Positions 37,896 through 52,309 of a stretch of 64,000 nt of DNA are shown one piece after another. The stretch's first letter is position 1; each line of letters opens with the position of its first letter. This DNA comes from Penelope pileata (lineage: Eukaryota > Chordata > Aves > Galliformes > Cracidae): positions 168,125-232,124 of the forward strand of contig WBMW01002272.1 of NCBI GenBank assembly GCA_013396635.1. The letters are read 5' to 3'. Under the pieces are notes generated by a model, which worked only from the letters and a program-made list of their open reading frames with translations, had not been told where the DNA came from and ran no database searches. The position numbers and the translations under genes were made by a program.

Positions 37896-40800
37896 ATCAG
37901 GTCAACAATGAATAAAAGGCAGTAAAAAACTTCATGCTCAGACACTTAAGAAATAAACTAACTGACAATATTTGTGAAGAAACAAGAACGGACATCCATA
38001 GAAAATGCTGAACAACCTTAAATTATTCCCAACACTTTCCTACACAGACCATCTCTCTCCAACACCACATTTAGTTAGATTTATGCCTACAGTACAGTAA
38101 TACCAAAAGCTTTTAATTTCATTATGTTGCACAAAATTACTTAGTGTTTTTCCTCATTTTGTATTATGAATGATGGAAGGGGATACATGCAGTATTTAGA
38201 ATGCTGACTGAATAAACTACATGAGTTATTAGAACCAGAAGAAAAAGTAAAATAGGGCCAAGGTTGAGAGATTCTGACCTTACTCAGCCAGTATTTTGGA
38301 GAATGCTGCATATCTTATTTGCAGCTGTATAAAAAGGCACAATAGATGTTGGATAAAAAAAAAAAATTGAAATTCTAATTCCATACCAGGTGTCTGACAG
38401 ATTGGTCAAATCCTTATAGATGAGCAAAGGGATTTTTTGGAATGAGATTATAAATATATTTAATGTCCTAAATCTGTATACACCATAATAATAAACTTTA
38501 GCATTTAAAGGATTATTTGAAACATCTGGACTTTCCTTCAGTTTGGAGAGTCCACATTTGCCTTCCCGTTGTTGATCACAAACACCTGAAGTAGACATGT
38601 GGGCTTAAAAGCCCCGTGCCCAGCAGAGTGCTGCTTAACTGGGGCTGGCTGGGGGAGATAGAGCTGTGACTACAGAGGAAGAAAATCTCTTCCAAACTAC
38701 CAAACACTGCTAGCTCCAACAAAGACAGCGAAAGCCGGAGTTGTGAAGTGCATCAAAATTCCAATTTCTGGAAAATACAGAGTGCCAACAGATTCAGGAT
38801 TGATACATTTCATTTTTTCATATGGAATTTTAACTGTTACACCTTCACAGGCTCTTCTGATTCCTAAGTAGCCCTACTGCAGATGGAGTGTATCACACTA
38901 CTGAAACCAAGTTGTTAGGATGATCTACGTTTAAAGTTTTATGAATCATTTTTAAAAAAAAAAGGCAGATGTTGCTGCTTGCTCTTTGATGGTATTTATC
39001 TTTTCAAGCATCCTCTATGTGTGTGGCAATAAAGCATTATCAGACTTCAGAATGACACAGTATTTCCAAGCCTCAGACTACATAATATTTGCATATATAG
39101 AAGGTAGATAGGTATATCCACATTCTCATCCTAAGTGATAAAAGGAAAAAATTAGTTTCTGAATCAGAAATTCTTAGTTTCAGCTCCAGTACTCATGCAG
39201 TTCTCAGAGTGTCATGAATTCTATGTCTTTGTTTCTGGGAAAAAGCTGGTGAATTCATAGATAAGTAATATCAGCCTTATAAGAGCCTTAACAGCAATCC
39301 TTCAAAAATTAATGTAATAATAAAACAGTAATAAAGCCAGCAATTCTGCTTGTTTCCCACTTCTGCCTCCCAGTAAAGTTGCCATTCTCTGCGTCCAGAT
39401 TGTAAATACAGAATCTATTTGTTACAATACACACGATCATGTCTAAAGGACTGTTTTTGATAAGTCTCACTTTGCAGCAAGTAATTTACAACTTGTATAC
39501 GTTGACCAAGTTCCACAGGTCATTCAGAATTACAGTTCTTTTTCTTAGGGAATGCCTCATGTGCCTTCATGCACAAGTGATAGATGGCATTTGTCAAACA
39601 CCCAATTGGCAATTCACTTTATAACTTTAAGGGTCAGACCTCAGGCACCTGGAGAAAAATTCTTAAGAAAAACTCCACCTGCCTTCCCTTCCATTTTCAT
39701 TTACACCGATATAATTTAGGTAAGGGGAAATCCAAATCACTCCCATGCAGTATGAAAACAATACTTCTGTAAAACACCCAACTATACCAAGTTCTGTTTA
39801 AAAATTGGTGTGCTATTTGATGGATTCTTGGTGTCAAAGAAAGTGATGGGGAGGGCATCATCAATTCTGAAGGTAATTTAAAAATTATATTTATATATGA
39901 AATAGACAAGGGCTTGGCAACAAAATAACACCTAAATCTATGTTAAGCCATTGGAAAAAGAAAATCATAAGTTGCATCATGTTGGAAGTTTGTCACCAAC
40001 CTTACTACAGAGGCTAATACCTGCAAAACTTGAACCTTCCTTAGTGGAGTCCACTAAGAGGTTTAAATTGCGGCCTTTTTAGCATCCCTATAAAGGATAT
40101 CATTTTGAGACAACACTACAAAACCATTTCATACATGACATATGGTGCCATACGATGTGTTACAACTGACACCACATGGAGCAAGACAAAAGCAGTGACA
40201 GAATAACTTCACCAGAGATCATTAAAGTCCCACTGTTTTACAGAGACTGATAACTGATGAAACATGAAAAAATCAGTTCCTTCAAATCTGCCTGATTTCT
40301 CGTTAACTTACTTCCTTGGCTGATTGACAACTTCCCAATTTGGCAACAGCTGTGTTTACAAAGTTGAACATCGGGGAAGGGCTGAGCTCCAGCCCAGTCT
40401 GCCAGGAAAGTTCTGAGTGAGAAGGTGGGAGAGGGGACAGAAAGAGCTTTTGTTCCACATCAAAATTCAATTAAGCTAAAACGTTTGTATCCTCTGTAAG
40501 AGTAAGATTTCTCTGCAAGATTGAGTGAAATCATCAACAATGGAAAAGCCCAACTTTGAACATAAGCCTTAAACAGGACAGTTTTCTAAACTGAAAAACA
40601 TTTTTTGTCTTTGTTTCTTCATGTTCTAATATTATTTCTACCAGTAGCTCAACATGACAGCTTAGACGTGTGACCTGAAAGGGAATTACAGGGATTCTTA
40701 TTCCTGAGAAGATATAAAACAAGTATTTCAAGTAAAGAGTATCACTCATGGGAGCATAAATATCGGTTCTGTGAAGATGCACAATGTATTCAGAGACCTA

Positions 40801-43800
40801 GCTGTGCTACTAGGAAACCTCTTCATTAGAGGGATTCATTTGTTTGGATTAGATTCTGCCAGCTGAACACAAAGTTTTCTTCCTGAGAGATCTCCTTGAT
40901 TCACTGACATTTGTAAAGTGCTATAAAATGCTAATTGATATCATCAGCAAACCATTAACATTCTGTTAAGTCTTACTCTCAAAGCAAAAATTGTGATAGG
41001 AAATAAAATATCATACAGCAAAGAAATAGCTGAAGACATTAGCAAGAGACAACTGTTATTTCCCTTTAGATGTTAAATCTATCTGTATACAACTGCTTGT
41101 CCTTACGTTGTTCCAGATACGCGCAGCCTTAGCAGCCCCAAACAACCATTTCTACTCCTAACAAGATGCCTCCAGCCAAGGAAGGTTGCTGCTAAAGAAA
41201 AATCAATATTCTAATAAAAATACTTTATTAATTTTTTTTTCTCATCTCTGTTTTCCTGCCATTCTTTGCTAATTCACAGACAGGCCTTCAGCTGACCACC
41301 AGTTTGCATCTTTGCCTCAAGTTTCTCTGCCACCAGATTTTGGAAAGAGAACTCAGTCTGCTCTACTGTGCTAAAGTACAAGATGCTTTTCATAGCTCTA
41401 CTAGGCTGAATGCTGCAGAGTTCAAGCACAACATGGTATCTGAATTACACTAACATGTAAAAACATTTCTGGATAAAAAACCACTTTATTGCCACCAATT
41501 TAAAACTATAAACATACTTTGAGTCCAATTCAATATATTCCTTATTTGTTCCTGATTCTCTCCCTTTATTATTATTATAAGACATAAATTTCCAGCAAGG
41601 CTTGTGCTTGACAAGGCTCCATTATTTGCACATGACAAGGTTTATCAAAAACAGTTGGATTTTTATGAGGAGTCTTTCATGTTCCCTCCATAAAATATAA
41701 ATAAATGAAAAGGATTAGATGGAGGAAGTAGAATATAATTCATCACCAACGTGAAGCAGAAGGAGTAGACTGCAGATGGATGAACTGAAGAAGAATGTGG
41801 TGACTGGTCTACAGAAAACTACCATCTCTTTCAAATACTGGGGAGCAAAGAGCACAAAAGGGAGCATTAACTTCTCTTGCCACTTCTAGGTGTCCCTAAA
41901 TGCACAATCTACTTAGGGCTGAGATGCAAAATCACATGAAATAGCGATGCAGCAGTCTATTTTTATTTGCTTGGCTGATATCTCTTTGTTTTGTGGTTAC
42001 AGGATAAATTACAAGACGAGAAACAAAGTCAAATCTACTCCCTGTAAATAGTTACAGAATAATTAGGAGGAAAAATCTTTTAACGGTGCAATACCTCACT
42101 GTTCTCATTACCCTCATGTCGGTCAGATAAAAATCCACTGAACTGCCTTATATTCTCACAAAAACAAGTGGTGGAGAAAGTGATCCACTTTGTTTGCCCA
42201 ACTAAATCTGAAAAGTTATCCTGTAATCCTAAAGCAAGACCATGGGGTGACTTTCACCTGCCATACATGCCATACAAAGAAACTCAGAAACATGTTTGTT
42301 TTCTACAGGTGAGGTAACTGCATCACCTTCCATGTCTCTGTCTGTGGTAATGGCATGGATAAATTAGGCATGTGCTAACTGTGGTTATCTGGATAGAATT
42401 TAAAAAGTCATAAAAGCCTGTTAATTTCAGAAAAATAGTAGTCATAAGCTTTAGCTATTAAATGCAATCCCAAATCCATCTTTCCAGGCCTGGTCTCTAC
42501 TTTCCAGCAGAACGGAGCTTACTTTTCTCTTCAAACTCTGAACTTGAGCATTCGCTTCTGATCCAGTTCAGTGTGAATACAGTTGTGCAGAGGGTAAGAA
42601 CTCTAATGTTTGGTTTCAATAAGGTAAATGTGAAGCCAACAAGCAAGAATTAAGTTTTTTAATACAGTAGAAAGTTAAAACATTATCTTCCTAAGTAAAA
42701 AAAAAAAAAAAATCATAACCAATCATAACCATTTATTTAGATACTTTTTCTGTCAAATTTCATCCATTCATCCATGTCAATATGCTCCCACACAATACTT
42801 CTCTTTTGGTAAAACTGCAGCAAAAAGCTTCTCAAAATGCTACAGTTTGAAGTGGACATTTCAAAGAACTCTCCCTTAAATAAAAACTGATGGTCATCAC
42901 AGACACTTGCTGGGGAAAGTACGCACTTCTCAGATGCAAGTTCTGTGTAAATACTTAGGCAGATGAATTACGAAAACATTATCCCACATTAAACCATTGC
43001 AACATTCTCTGTATTTTTTCAAAACAAGTAAAAAGACCCTCCCCAAGCTGGTCTCTGACTACCTCATAACCTTACCAATAAAAACTTCTGTTTTTTATCT
43101 ATATGAGGTGTGTCTTTCTTCCCACACCTACACAGGACTCTGCCTGTCAGTACTAAATCCACTTCCAGCAACAAAGGAGCCAGGGGAGACTGTCCTCAGA
43201 GACTGAATTAGCCACAATAAGTATGAAATCTTAAGTTAAAATAATGGTTTATAGAATGATGGGTACAAGATGGAGAGGGACTATCTGAAGGAGATAAATT
43301 TTGCTAAGAGTTTCCACAGTGAAAAGGTATACTTTATATTTAGCCAATTCTCTGATTCAAGTGTGTGAGCCACAGCAGAAATCCAACAGAGAAATATTTT
43401 TGGCAAAATTTTACATCACCTTGTCAAAGTATAAGCTAAGACACAAGTGTTAACGTGCAAGGTAAATAAAAACTTGAATATCTTCTCACTTTATTTCAGA
43501 TTTAGTTCAGAAAGAATAACTTTGTGTTTCATTTTTTCCTTCATTTTAACATTGTAATTTTTGGTCTTGATCCCACAAACTTTTATATATGTAATTTCCT
43601 CATAAAAGCAAAGCTGAATGCTTGCATTATGGTTTGCAGGACCTGTACGTTACATTGCACATTCTTCATGCAGTATTCTACCACTGCTGTATAAATAGAG
43701 AAATAATTAATGGGCAACAGGAGAGATTCAGGTGCTACTTCAGGCAAAGTCATTCGCAGGAATTTCTTTTGATGCAGACTACGTAGCTGTGGATTGACTA

Positions 43801-44339
43801 GCTAAATTTCTGTATTAATGAAGTCTATCTTTTATTCATAAGTCATAAGTATTTTCATTTGCTGGAAATGAATTGTGACCTCCTGGCTCTTCTCCCTCTG
43901 CCAGGCCATGTGATATTTAAATGTGTCGTGTATGTCCTGATTTAATCAGCTTGTACAAATCTGACTCAACTGACGATACAATCTGGCCAGATAACCTTAT
44001 TATTTGTTTTGGACTGCTGACTAAATCTTTGGCACACCCTGTATTGCATTGCATCATGGATCAAAACAGGAGGGGGAAGAAGCCATGAAATGATATTTGA
44101 ATATATGGAAGAAGGCCTAAATCTGATCTACAGACATGCTAGCAATAAACACAAAGTAAAATCCAACAGGCAGTCTGGGAAACTTTCCCAATGTATGGTA
44201 CACAAAGACATCAACATTACATTTGCTCTTGCTTCTCCTTCTGATCACAAAGCTGCAACAGTTTAGCTCCTCTTACTTGTTTCTGGATATAGAACAGTGA
44301 TTTTCCTGTAATCAAAATTAATGAACTCACAGGGAAGCG
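37888..44339. other. Unassigned AT-rich stretch
   Basis: No gene is seen. A-runs lie at about 38358-38368, 38950-38961 and 42697-42712. A two-copy AATCATAACC tandem repeat lies at 42711-42730. TCTGGCCAGA at about 43981-43992 is a short palindrome. The frames present are all below 105 codons and featureless. Confidence 0.5.
42711..42730. repeat. Two-copy AATCATAACC tandem repeat after A-run
   Basis: AATCATAACC is repeated exactly twice, directly following an A run of about 16. Confidence 0.85.
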
Positions 44340-45620
44340 GTGACACTTAAAGCAACATGCAACAAAGGTATCTTGAAGGTGTTAACTGCTACAGCCTGGA
44401 ACTTGGTCTTCCAGGGCCCGTTCAAAAGAAGCAAGTGATTGAGGGAACTCAGCAGCAGAGTCCAATGCACAATAATTCATATTCTGCAGGTCACCAGAGC
44501 TGTCCTTGTGATTCTTTGATAAGAGAGGGAGCTCAGGCACCAGTCGGCCACTACCTCTAGGCCTAGTCCCTGCTGACCTGCTGCACGTCAACAAAGTGCC
44601 AGATGTGATGTCTTTGGGACACGCGGGATCCCTGGAGCAGGGTGTGAAACACAGATAAGTGACAGGGGAAAGCTGATTTATGCGGCCTCACTCTCAACCC
44701 AGACTTAGACATCATCAGACTGTGCCTACTTGCTCCTCACCTTGTACCAGGACAAATATCAGTCCCTTAACCACCAAAAGAATGAACAAAGAAATAAAGA
44801 TAAACCACAGCAAGCTCGAGGCTCCTCAGTGCTGTGTGCTAAATTCAGCTTTGCCATACCAAGTGGGTGTTAGGGAGAAAGATTGGTTTTACAGCAGGGG
44901 CAGAGAGAATTTGAGAAAGAGCAGAAAGGAGAAAAGATTGTAGAAAGATTAAGTGGACATAAAGGAGCACAAAGAGGCAAAGGGAGTGTCTCTATCACAG
45001 AGAAGGGTTAGAAGGGATCAGTTCTGAGGAACTGCAGTTCAAGAACTTGTTATTTACCCCTGGGACTCAGTTGAACAGGTTTCCCAGACCCAGCTCAGTG
45101 CATTGCACAACGTAAGCAGTATACATTCTGACCCAAGGACACAGAGGACAGGGACTGACTCAGTTTGTGCAAGCTGTCCTCAGACAAACGGATTCTTTGC
45201 TTAACAGGACCAACCAGATGCACAGGAAGCAGGTCGCAGGTGCTGTGCACATGCCTTCCTGTCTTACCCCATCTGGCATCTTTGAACTCACAATTCATGT
45301 ACAGCCCCTGGGCCACATCCTCCTCCTGTACCCACCCTGCCACACTGGTGACAGGAAGGGGAGAAAATCACCCAACAACCAGCCAGACTGAGTAAGAAAT
45401 CCTAAGGCATCACAAAGATGGGTGCCCTATTTGTTGAGTGCTCTATGCCTCAGTCTGCTGCAAAAGCACACAAAGCAGCTGGAACAACTGTTGTGCACTG
45501 CTGCTCAGCCCTCATAACATCAAAGGACATCAATGCCCTTATTACAGAGCAGGACAAGCCTCCTCTCAGACTGCCTCCCATTTATGTCTGTGATTTCCCA
45601 CTGCTTTCAGTCTCCATAAC
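44340..45620. other. GC-richer block, no gene recognised
   Basis: Composition is more balanced than the flanks, and overlapping frames of 70-87 codons appear on both strands. This is the signature of reduced stop density, not of one coding frame. None has a recognisable domain. An untranslated or non-coding exon cannot be ruled out. Confidence 0.4.
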
Positions 45621-47629
45621 ATGTTTGTAGAATGAATGAATACAGAAAAACATCCCAGACTGTTCAGAAGGTGTATTTCACACCCTAGAGCTACTAAGAA
45701 GGTGCAAATTTTCAGTTCGACTTTTAAGATCTTTCTTTATCATTTTAATAACAACAAAAAGAATCCTTTAGCTTCAAATTTTTTCCACAGTTGAAAAACA
45801 GAACATGATAGTTGCATCTTACGGGTCAAATTCTTCGCACTAATCACACCAGAATGCAGTCCATTCCTTACAGCATTTCTGTCATTTCCAGGGGATTCCT
45901 TAGCAGATCATGCTTTGTCATAAGCAAAAAGGGGAATCCCACACACTCAAAATCCAATTTATTTGTAGGGACTAGACACAGGAAATACATCTGACTCTTG
46001 CATAATGTAATAATTATTATGTTTTCCTACTCACTGAGAAACAGAAATGATGCCATTATATTCCACTACTTAGAAATACCAAACCACTAAACAGAAAGAG
46101 ATAAATAGGAGCAACGAAGACTGATTAATAAAACCATTTCTAAGTTAATTGAGCACAGCATCACTATTTTCATGTCCAAAAAAATTGCTTTTTGTCTCAA
46201 AGGATTCATAAACATTTTGCAAATTCTGTATATACAGAGCTGCACATGCATGGTCTGAGGATCTATTGCCATAACTAGCAAGAATGTTTATAAATAAATG
46301 AACTGTGGTTATTTCCATTAATGGTGTGGCCAGCTGAGATCATTTGCCAAAACAACAAGAAAATATTTGGTTCAGGCTCATGATTGCTCACCTTGGAAAC
46401 AGCAAGGATACCCAGTTATGGCATAGTCATCTGTCCAGTCAAGACAGCATGCACTGCACATTTTTAGCACTTTAAATCTGCCAAAATCCACTTCCAAACA
46501 AGTTGACCAACATCTAAGAAACCATACATCCTTGAAAACTACAGGAATGCTCACTAGTTCAAATGAAAATAGTCTGATTAATGTAAGGCCCACTTGCCTG
46601 ACAAATGCTGTACAAAAGAGGTAACACATGCACAAAGCTTTGAAAAATATTTAAGTCTTCCTTAAAAAAAAAAGTTCAGGAAAAAAAAAAAAAGATGTTT
46701 TTTCAATAAAAAAATTGTTCAGGTAAAAAGTATTTAATACCTATTTCACTGGGATACAGAAGGCTATTGGCAGCCAGCACTGCAATTCGAGTGTTACTAG
46801 AAGCCCTCCTCTACATGGGTAGACTTCAGGGAAAGTGAAATTGGCTCAAAACAGGTTACAGTTTGTCTTGCAGTTTGCCAGCTAGAGATCATTGTTGTAG
46901 GCTTGGTGAACAGACTGCTGTTTTCACTGCCTCATCATTTTCTGAAGCCTGAATCAAAACAACCCCAAAATAAAGTAACTCAAAATTAACCACAAGAGTA
47001 TTAGCCTGCTGTACATTGACACAAGTTTGTATAGGTCTAATTGAAAGTGTATGTTCATATATCAAGCCAGGAGACTTGGCTTAAGAAGACAGATAACTCC
47101 ATGGTACGTACTCACCCCCCACCCCCAACTTCTGCTGGAGGGAAACCAAGGAGTGCTTTGAAGCTTCTTTTAAAATGTAGAAAGCAGTACCTGACTCAAA
47201 GTGGGAATATGCAGATTAGAATGCCTCAGGTATTAAGCTCTTCTGACTCACAAATTGTTTGTGTCTGAATGCAGTCTCAAGGCAAGGAAAATAAGAAGAA
47301 CTATACCATATGACTTTTTTTTTTATGACACAGATGAGGAAACAATTCCAGATCCTTGGGTTTTTTTTCCCCTCTAACAAGGAGTTGTTTCAGCATAAGC
47401 TGGAAGCCGTTGTTTGATATCAGTAGGCTTTATGCTAATTCTCCACAGAGCACACACTACGCAGTCATAACTTCTGCGACAATTTTAATTACCTGTCAAG
47501 TTATTCTGTGTTTCACCTAAGGGAGGTGCAAGGCTATTTCTACCTTATTTTTGGTATCACTCTCAAATTCCATTTGCCATCATGTAAGAAATGTTAATTA
47601 TGCTAATAAATACTAAAGGTCATACAATA
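45621..47629. other. Unassigned AT-rich stretch
   Basis: No gene is seen. A-runs lie at about 46663-46673 and 46681-46693. A C-rich word CACCCCCCACCCCCAAC lies near 47113-47129. Confidence 0.5.
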
Positions 47630-47987
47630 GAGCTGCTCTGAAAGTAATGCCTCCTGTTTTATCACTTTTTTTCCCATGATGCCAGAGGTGGATGTTGGTG
47701 GTATGGCAGCAGAGGCTGAACCTTCCCACCAATATTCGGTTACATTTTGTTGCCCTGTGACAGATGGCAGCAGAGGGGCACTCTGACACAATGGCATCTG
47801 ACATGGAAGTGCAGATGAAGCAAAGGTGTGGAATTGAATTCCTTCAGGCATAGCTAAGGCTGATAACTACGTTGAAAAATAGTGTTTTGTAGCTGAGAAT
47901 TTTCTCTATCAAATAGTGTTACAGTGCTCTTTGTATCTGTTGTAGTTTCCACATAAATAAATAGGAGGCATTACTTTTAGAGCAACC
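47630..47987 (+). mobile_element. Mariner-family DNA transposon, internally deleted (copy 3)
   Basis: A 358-bp derivative flanked by TA on both sides (47628-47629 and 47988-47989), the mariner target duplication. The left end starts GAGCTGCTCTGAAAGTAATG and the right end, in reverse, GGTTGCTCTAAAAGTAATGC. It keeps MASDMEVQMKQRCGIEFLQA, then a stop, and jumps to DNYVEK at the same junction as copy 2. Compared with copy 2, about 30 positions differ. They are concentrated in the first 130 bp, plus a short cluster near 47920. Confidence 0.92.
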
Positions 47988-48237
47988 TACATAGTTACCT
48001 TGTGAGAATAAGCACAGCCCAGTTCATTTCTGCAGCTGTACTGATTTACAGGTACTGAGGACCTCAAGATCCTGGGTTTTTTCTAGGCTTGGTTATAGGT
48101 TTTGTTCCATATATTCAGCACATTAGAGGCACTTTTAGGGTCAAGTCAAAATGCAAGTTAATGTAGTGAATGTCAATCAATGTGAACCAGAACAACTTTT
48201 CACATTCATTTCCACTTGCACTCATAGACACACAGTT
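47988..48237. repeat. 250-bp tail shared with 37638-37887
   Basis: Second copy of the tail beyond the right mariner terminal repeat. It differs at only about four or five positions from the first copy until about 48229, after which similarity fades. The left flanks of the two mariner copies are not obviously alike beyond a six-base ATACAA word. Confidence 0.93.
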
Positions 48238-51200
48238 ATAACTCTTTTTTCCCCTTCATTTCTTTTTTTGATAATGAATACACGCACACAAAAAATGCAA
48301 GCATTTCTAAAGGAGTCTGAGTTTTAATGGCATGTCCCAGACACCACTATGACATGACGTAACAGAAAATCCTGCTATGCAAAATTGTGACACATCTGAG
48401 AAAACAAGTGGACAATTGGAAAAAACTACTGGCTAATAATTCTGCATGAAAACCAGACCTTCTTAATACAACCAGCTAAGAGCATCATAAGAGAAATGAG
48501 TACAGCCTAAACAAGACTAGCTGTTCTGAAGATTGAAAAAAATACCAGAGACACTACTCAGAGGGCAGGAGGAAATGAAAACAATTCCACTGAACTAGTC
48601 AAACAAATTGGACAAAGTAGAGAATTGCCACAACAATTGCCCTTTTCCATCAACAAAAATTCATAATGATAATAAATTATTATAGTAATATTTCTTTTCT
48701 TCTTACTCCTATCAAATAATTAAGTATTTAGTCCAGGAATGAAAACAAGCCATTCAGCTGTAAGGTGCCACAAAGACACTGATATGATTCTGGCAGAAGA
48801 GGGATTTGAATGTAAATATTTGAAAACTAAGGCAAGTATTTCACGCTGGGGGTTAAAGAGGAATAGCATGACCACACTCACAGATCACATTCTGGAGAAG
48901 CTCAAGTTTTCAAGAGAGTATTTGCACAATAGTTTTAATCAAGAAATACACATTTTCTGATTCAAAAAGTCACTCATCCAATCCTCAAGCCCCATTTTCT
49001 TCTGTTTTTATGGTCCTTGAGAATTGTTCAACCACCTCTAGTTTTTCAGCCAGAGTTCAAACAGAGCACCTAAGTGAACCTCTAAAAGCAGTTTCCATTA
49101 AATGGCTTTCGAGCAGCTTGAAAGCTCAGGTGTCAACATTTCCAAGTGAAAATGCCTCCAACTGAAGATCTGATGCCCAGAGAAAGAGAGCAGGACTTGG
49201 AGTCTGCTAGTTTGAAGCTTTTTGCTTGTGTGCCTTTCCTACCATAAAAAATATCAGGGAGATCATCGGAGACTATAGGATGAGTCAGGTAGGGAGAAAC
49301 TGATCACCTTGCTGCTACACTTGAACATGCCCAGCAAGGCTGTGAGACCTCAGCACGCCATCCTCCTTGACTGAGGCAACACTCGATGGGGCTGGAAGTG
49401 CTTGATGGGAAAATATTGCCTTAGCCTCAGTAGAATGTCATTGCATTATTAGTTGGTGTCAGAAAAGGTGATTAAGGTGGAATTGACATTTACCACCACA
49501 GTCAGCTTTTCCAGAGAATTTTTAAAGTAATAAAATTTAAAACCCTGAGACAAAAAGCTGAAGCAATGATTTGTCTTGCCCTTCATGTTGTTTTTATTTT
49601 CAAGCTTTTATCCTTGTCTTATGAATATTAAGCTGCAGCAGACTATGGTCATATGAAGTATAACAGTTCCCCTTTTTAAAAAACTTAAAAAAGAGAAAGA
49701 AACATAAGAGTGTTCTCTAAGAAGCCTGACATAACTGGGTGCTAAAGATGAATGCTATATTTTGCCAAATGAGATCTCATAGACCAAATTCAGAAAAATC
49801 CCTAAGTTTTCTGGCAAGATCAGTGAAAGCCAGAGAAAAATAAACTACTCCCTTCTCTGAAAGCCTCAGAAATTCTGGAGAAGGAAACATTTTTAACATA
49901 TGTAAACAGAGCATCAAGGGAAACAGATAAGGTTCAGATGGACTTCTAAAGCTTTTTTCTTCGGAGAAATATCAGTTTTACTTAGTTCAAAACTAAATAC
50001 AAATTGGATGTGAAGTTGCATAATAATTACAAACAATTTTTTAGAGCTCAGGTGATTTCTAAGTGGAACTTGTTTGGATAAGAGTAAAGGGCTTGCATAA
50101 TTTCCTTCATCACTTTAAGAATTTGAGAACATAATTCAGAAATTTTGTCAGATGCCTGTAGCTCCCCTCTGGCACAGGCCCCATCTACCGCTGACTGTTC
50201 ATTCTACCAGAGACTGCTGTGGCATCTTCTAAACAAATCGTTGTACCTAAAAAAGTATTTGGTCTTCTGTTCTTATCCCTAACCAGGACACTCACAAAAC
50301 TGGAATTTGTGTTTTAAGCCAGCTACACTATTTCCTTCTACATCAAACAGTTTCTGTTCAATTTATACCTACCTGAAGCACAGCAGCCTCATCAATCTTG
50401 GCTCTGCAGCCTCTGTTATCCTTTCTCCCCTCCCACAGGGAAGGCACAAAGCTGCATTTTGTAACTTCTGCCCAGGAAAGCTGCCTGAATCCTTGAGCTT
50501 TTAGCAAATTTGACTGCTATAAGCATTAGTGTTGTAAGATCCATGAGCAATTTTTGATTCTTCTGTCCTTTTTTCACCCAAAAGCAGATCTCATTTTCCT
50601 TTCTTTTCTGAAGTCATGCAAAACAAGAAATGCAGTTTATTTTACCTTTGCTATCTTCAATGCATTAACACCACTGAATAATGGAAAAGCATATCTGGAA
50701 CCTATGACCATTTGTGGGAGCTCTTCTTCCATTTGTAGCAGCGTGAGATCAATACTGTATGTTCATCAGCCTTCTTTGTCTCCCACTGTCATTCACACTC
50801 CTTGCCCTCCCGGTGCTCCTGCCATGAGGCGACATGGCACAAGAAATTTACGTACATTCACATATTTTCACATTACCACAGTATGCAAGCCTAGAGTTAA
50901 AGTAGAAAACAGTCATTCCAAACAAACTTAACCTAAAGACAAAGAGCCAGCAGCCTGATGTATAGATAACATTAGACTAGAATATATAGGAGCAGCCTGC
51001 ATCAGACTGGGTCAAGTATTGGATGCTCAAAAAAGGGGAACTAGAGACAACAGGCACCAACTAATTCTTCTTCAATACACTCACCCCCAACATGCTGCAG
51101 ATGCTGAGCCAACTCCACCATTAGTAATCCTTTTAAATACAACATTGTGCTACACTGAGGTACCACACCAGGCAAATACAGTGATGGCAGTTTAACCCTA

Positions 51201-51555
51201 TTTATTTCAAGTAAAAACCAAAACTAGACCTTTCCCACATGAGGCAATGTAAGATTTGCATAAGACCAAGCCAGAAAAGAACCATGGAGGAAGTATTATT
51301 CGCTTGGACACAGCTAACACAACCAGACCATTTCCATCAGCCAGCTCAGAACAGGGACAGAGCAAAGATGCATGTATTTACATTCAGCACTGTGTATCTG
51401 CCTTCAGATTTACACTCAGTCCTTCCACTTCCTTTGCAGACAAGTGTCTTAGTTTCTAACAGAAGTTACTTCTCTCACAGTGTCTGGTATGAAGCTGTGT
51501 TTTGGTCCCAGAAGAAAAACAAAACTGATAACAGCTGGCAGTGTTGAACAGAGCC

Positions 51556-51556
51556 N
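51556..51556. other. Undetermined base (N)
   Basis: A single N in otherwise continuous sequence marks an unresolved call in the assembly. It breaks no feature listed here. Confidence 1.
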
Positions 51557-52309
51557 GTTACTGCCATTTTATTGTAGTGAGGAAGAAACAACCATGGTGC
51601 AGCCAGCCTGCATATTTCTCCCTCTCTTTGTTTCCATCCACGCTTAGAGCAGGGAGCAGTCTCAGCTAACACTACAACACAGCCATACATGAAGCAAGCT
51701 CTTAACAAAGATGGCAATGAAATGATGTTTTACTTTTCCTTCCTGATAGGACTGTAGCTGTAATCGTTACATATTACATTTTCCAATACAAATCATCATT
51801 TACCCTATCGCCTTAGGGTATGGTTTTGGATAGAGAATGTGAAACACATCTACCTGCGCTTACTGCCATTATAAGGTTCACAGTCTGAGGAAGAGGCCAA
51901 AGCACCTCTGAGGGTTCTTGGGGATAGCTGCACAAGTGTTAATGAAATCCCATTAATCACAGCCCTAGCCATCACGGGACTTGTCAGCACAGGAGGTTGC
52001 AGACTACCCACAGCAAGTAGAGAGGTTAGAAAAACATGTCACAAGAAGGTACACATATGACCTTTCCTGAGTCTGCAGTGTTGGTCAAAACGTTTTCATA
52101 CTGTGCCTAAACCGGAGATGGGAGGAAGAAATGCCATAGGGAGAACATCTGCAGAACTTAAAATGACACAGTTCAGAGAATTTGCACAGTTCCATTCTCT
52201 GCCTATCCGACTTGAATGGGAAGTATCTCTTCACTCACTTTGCCAGGCAGGTAATTATTTGTACTCCTTACTATCCAGACTAACTGCATCTACAGAGTGT
52301 CGGTTTTAA

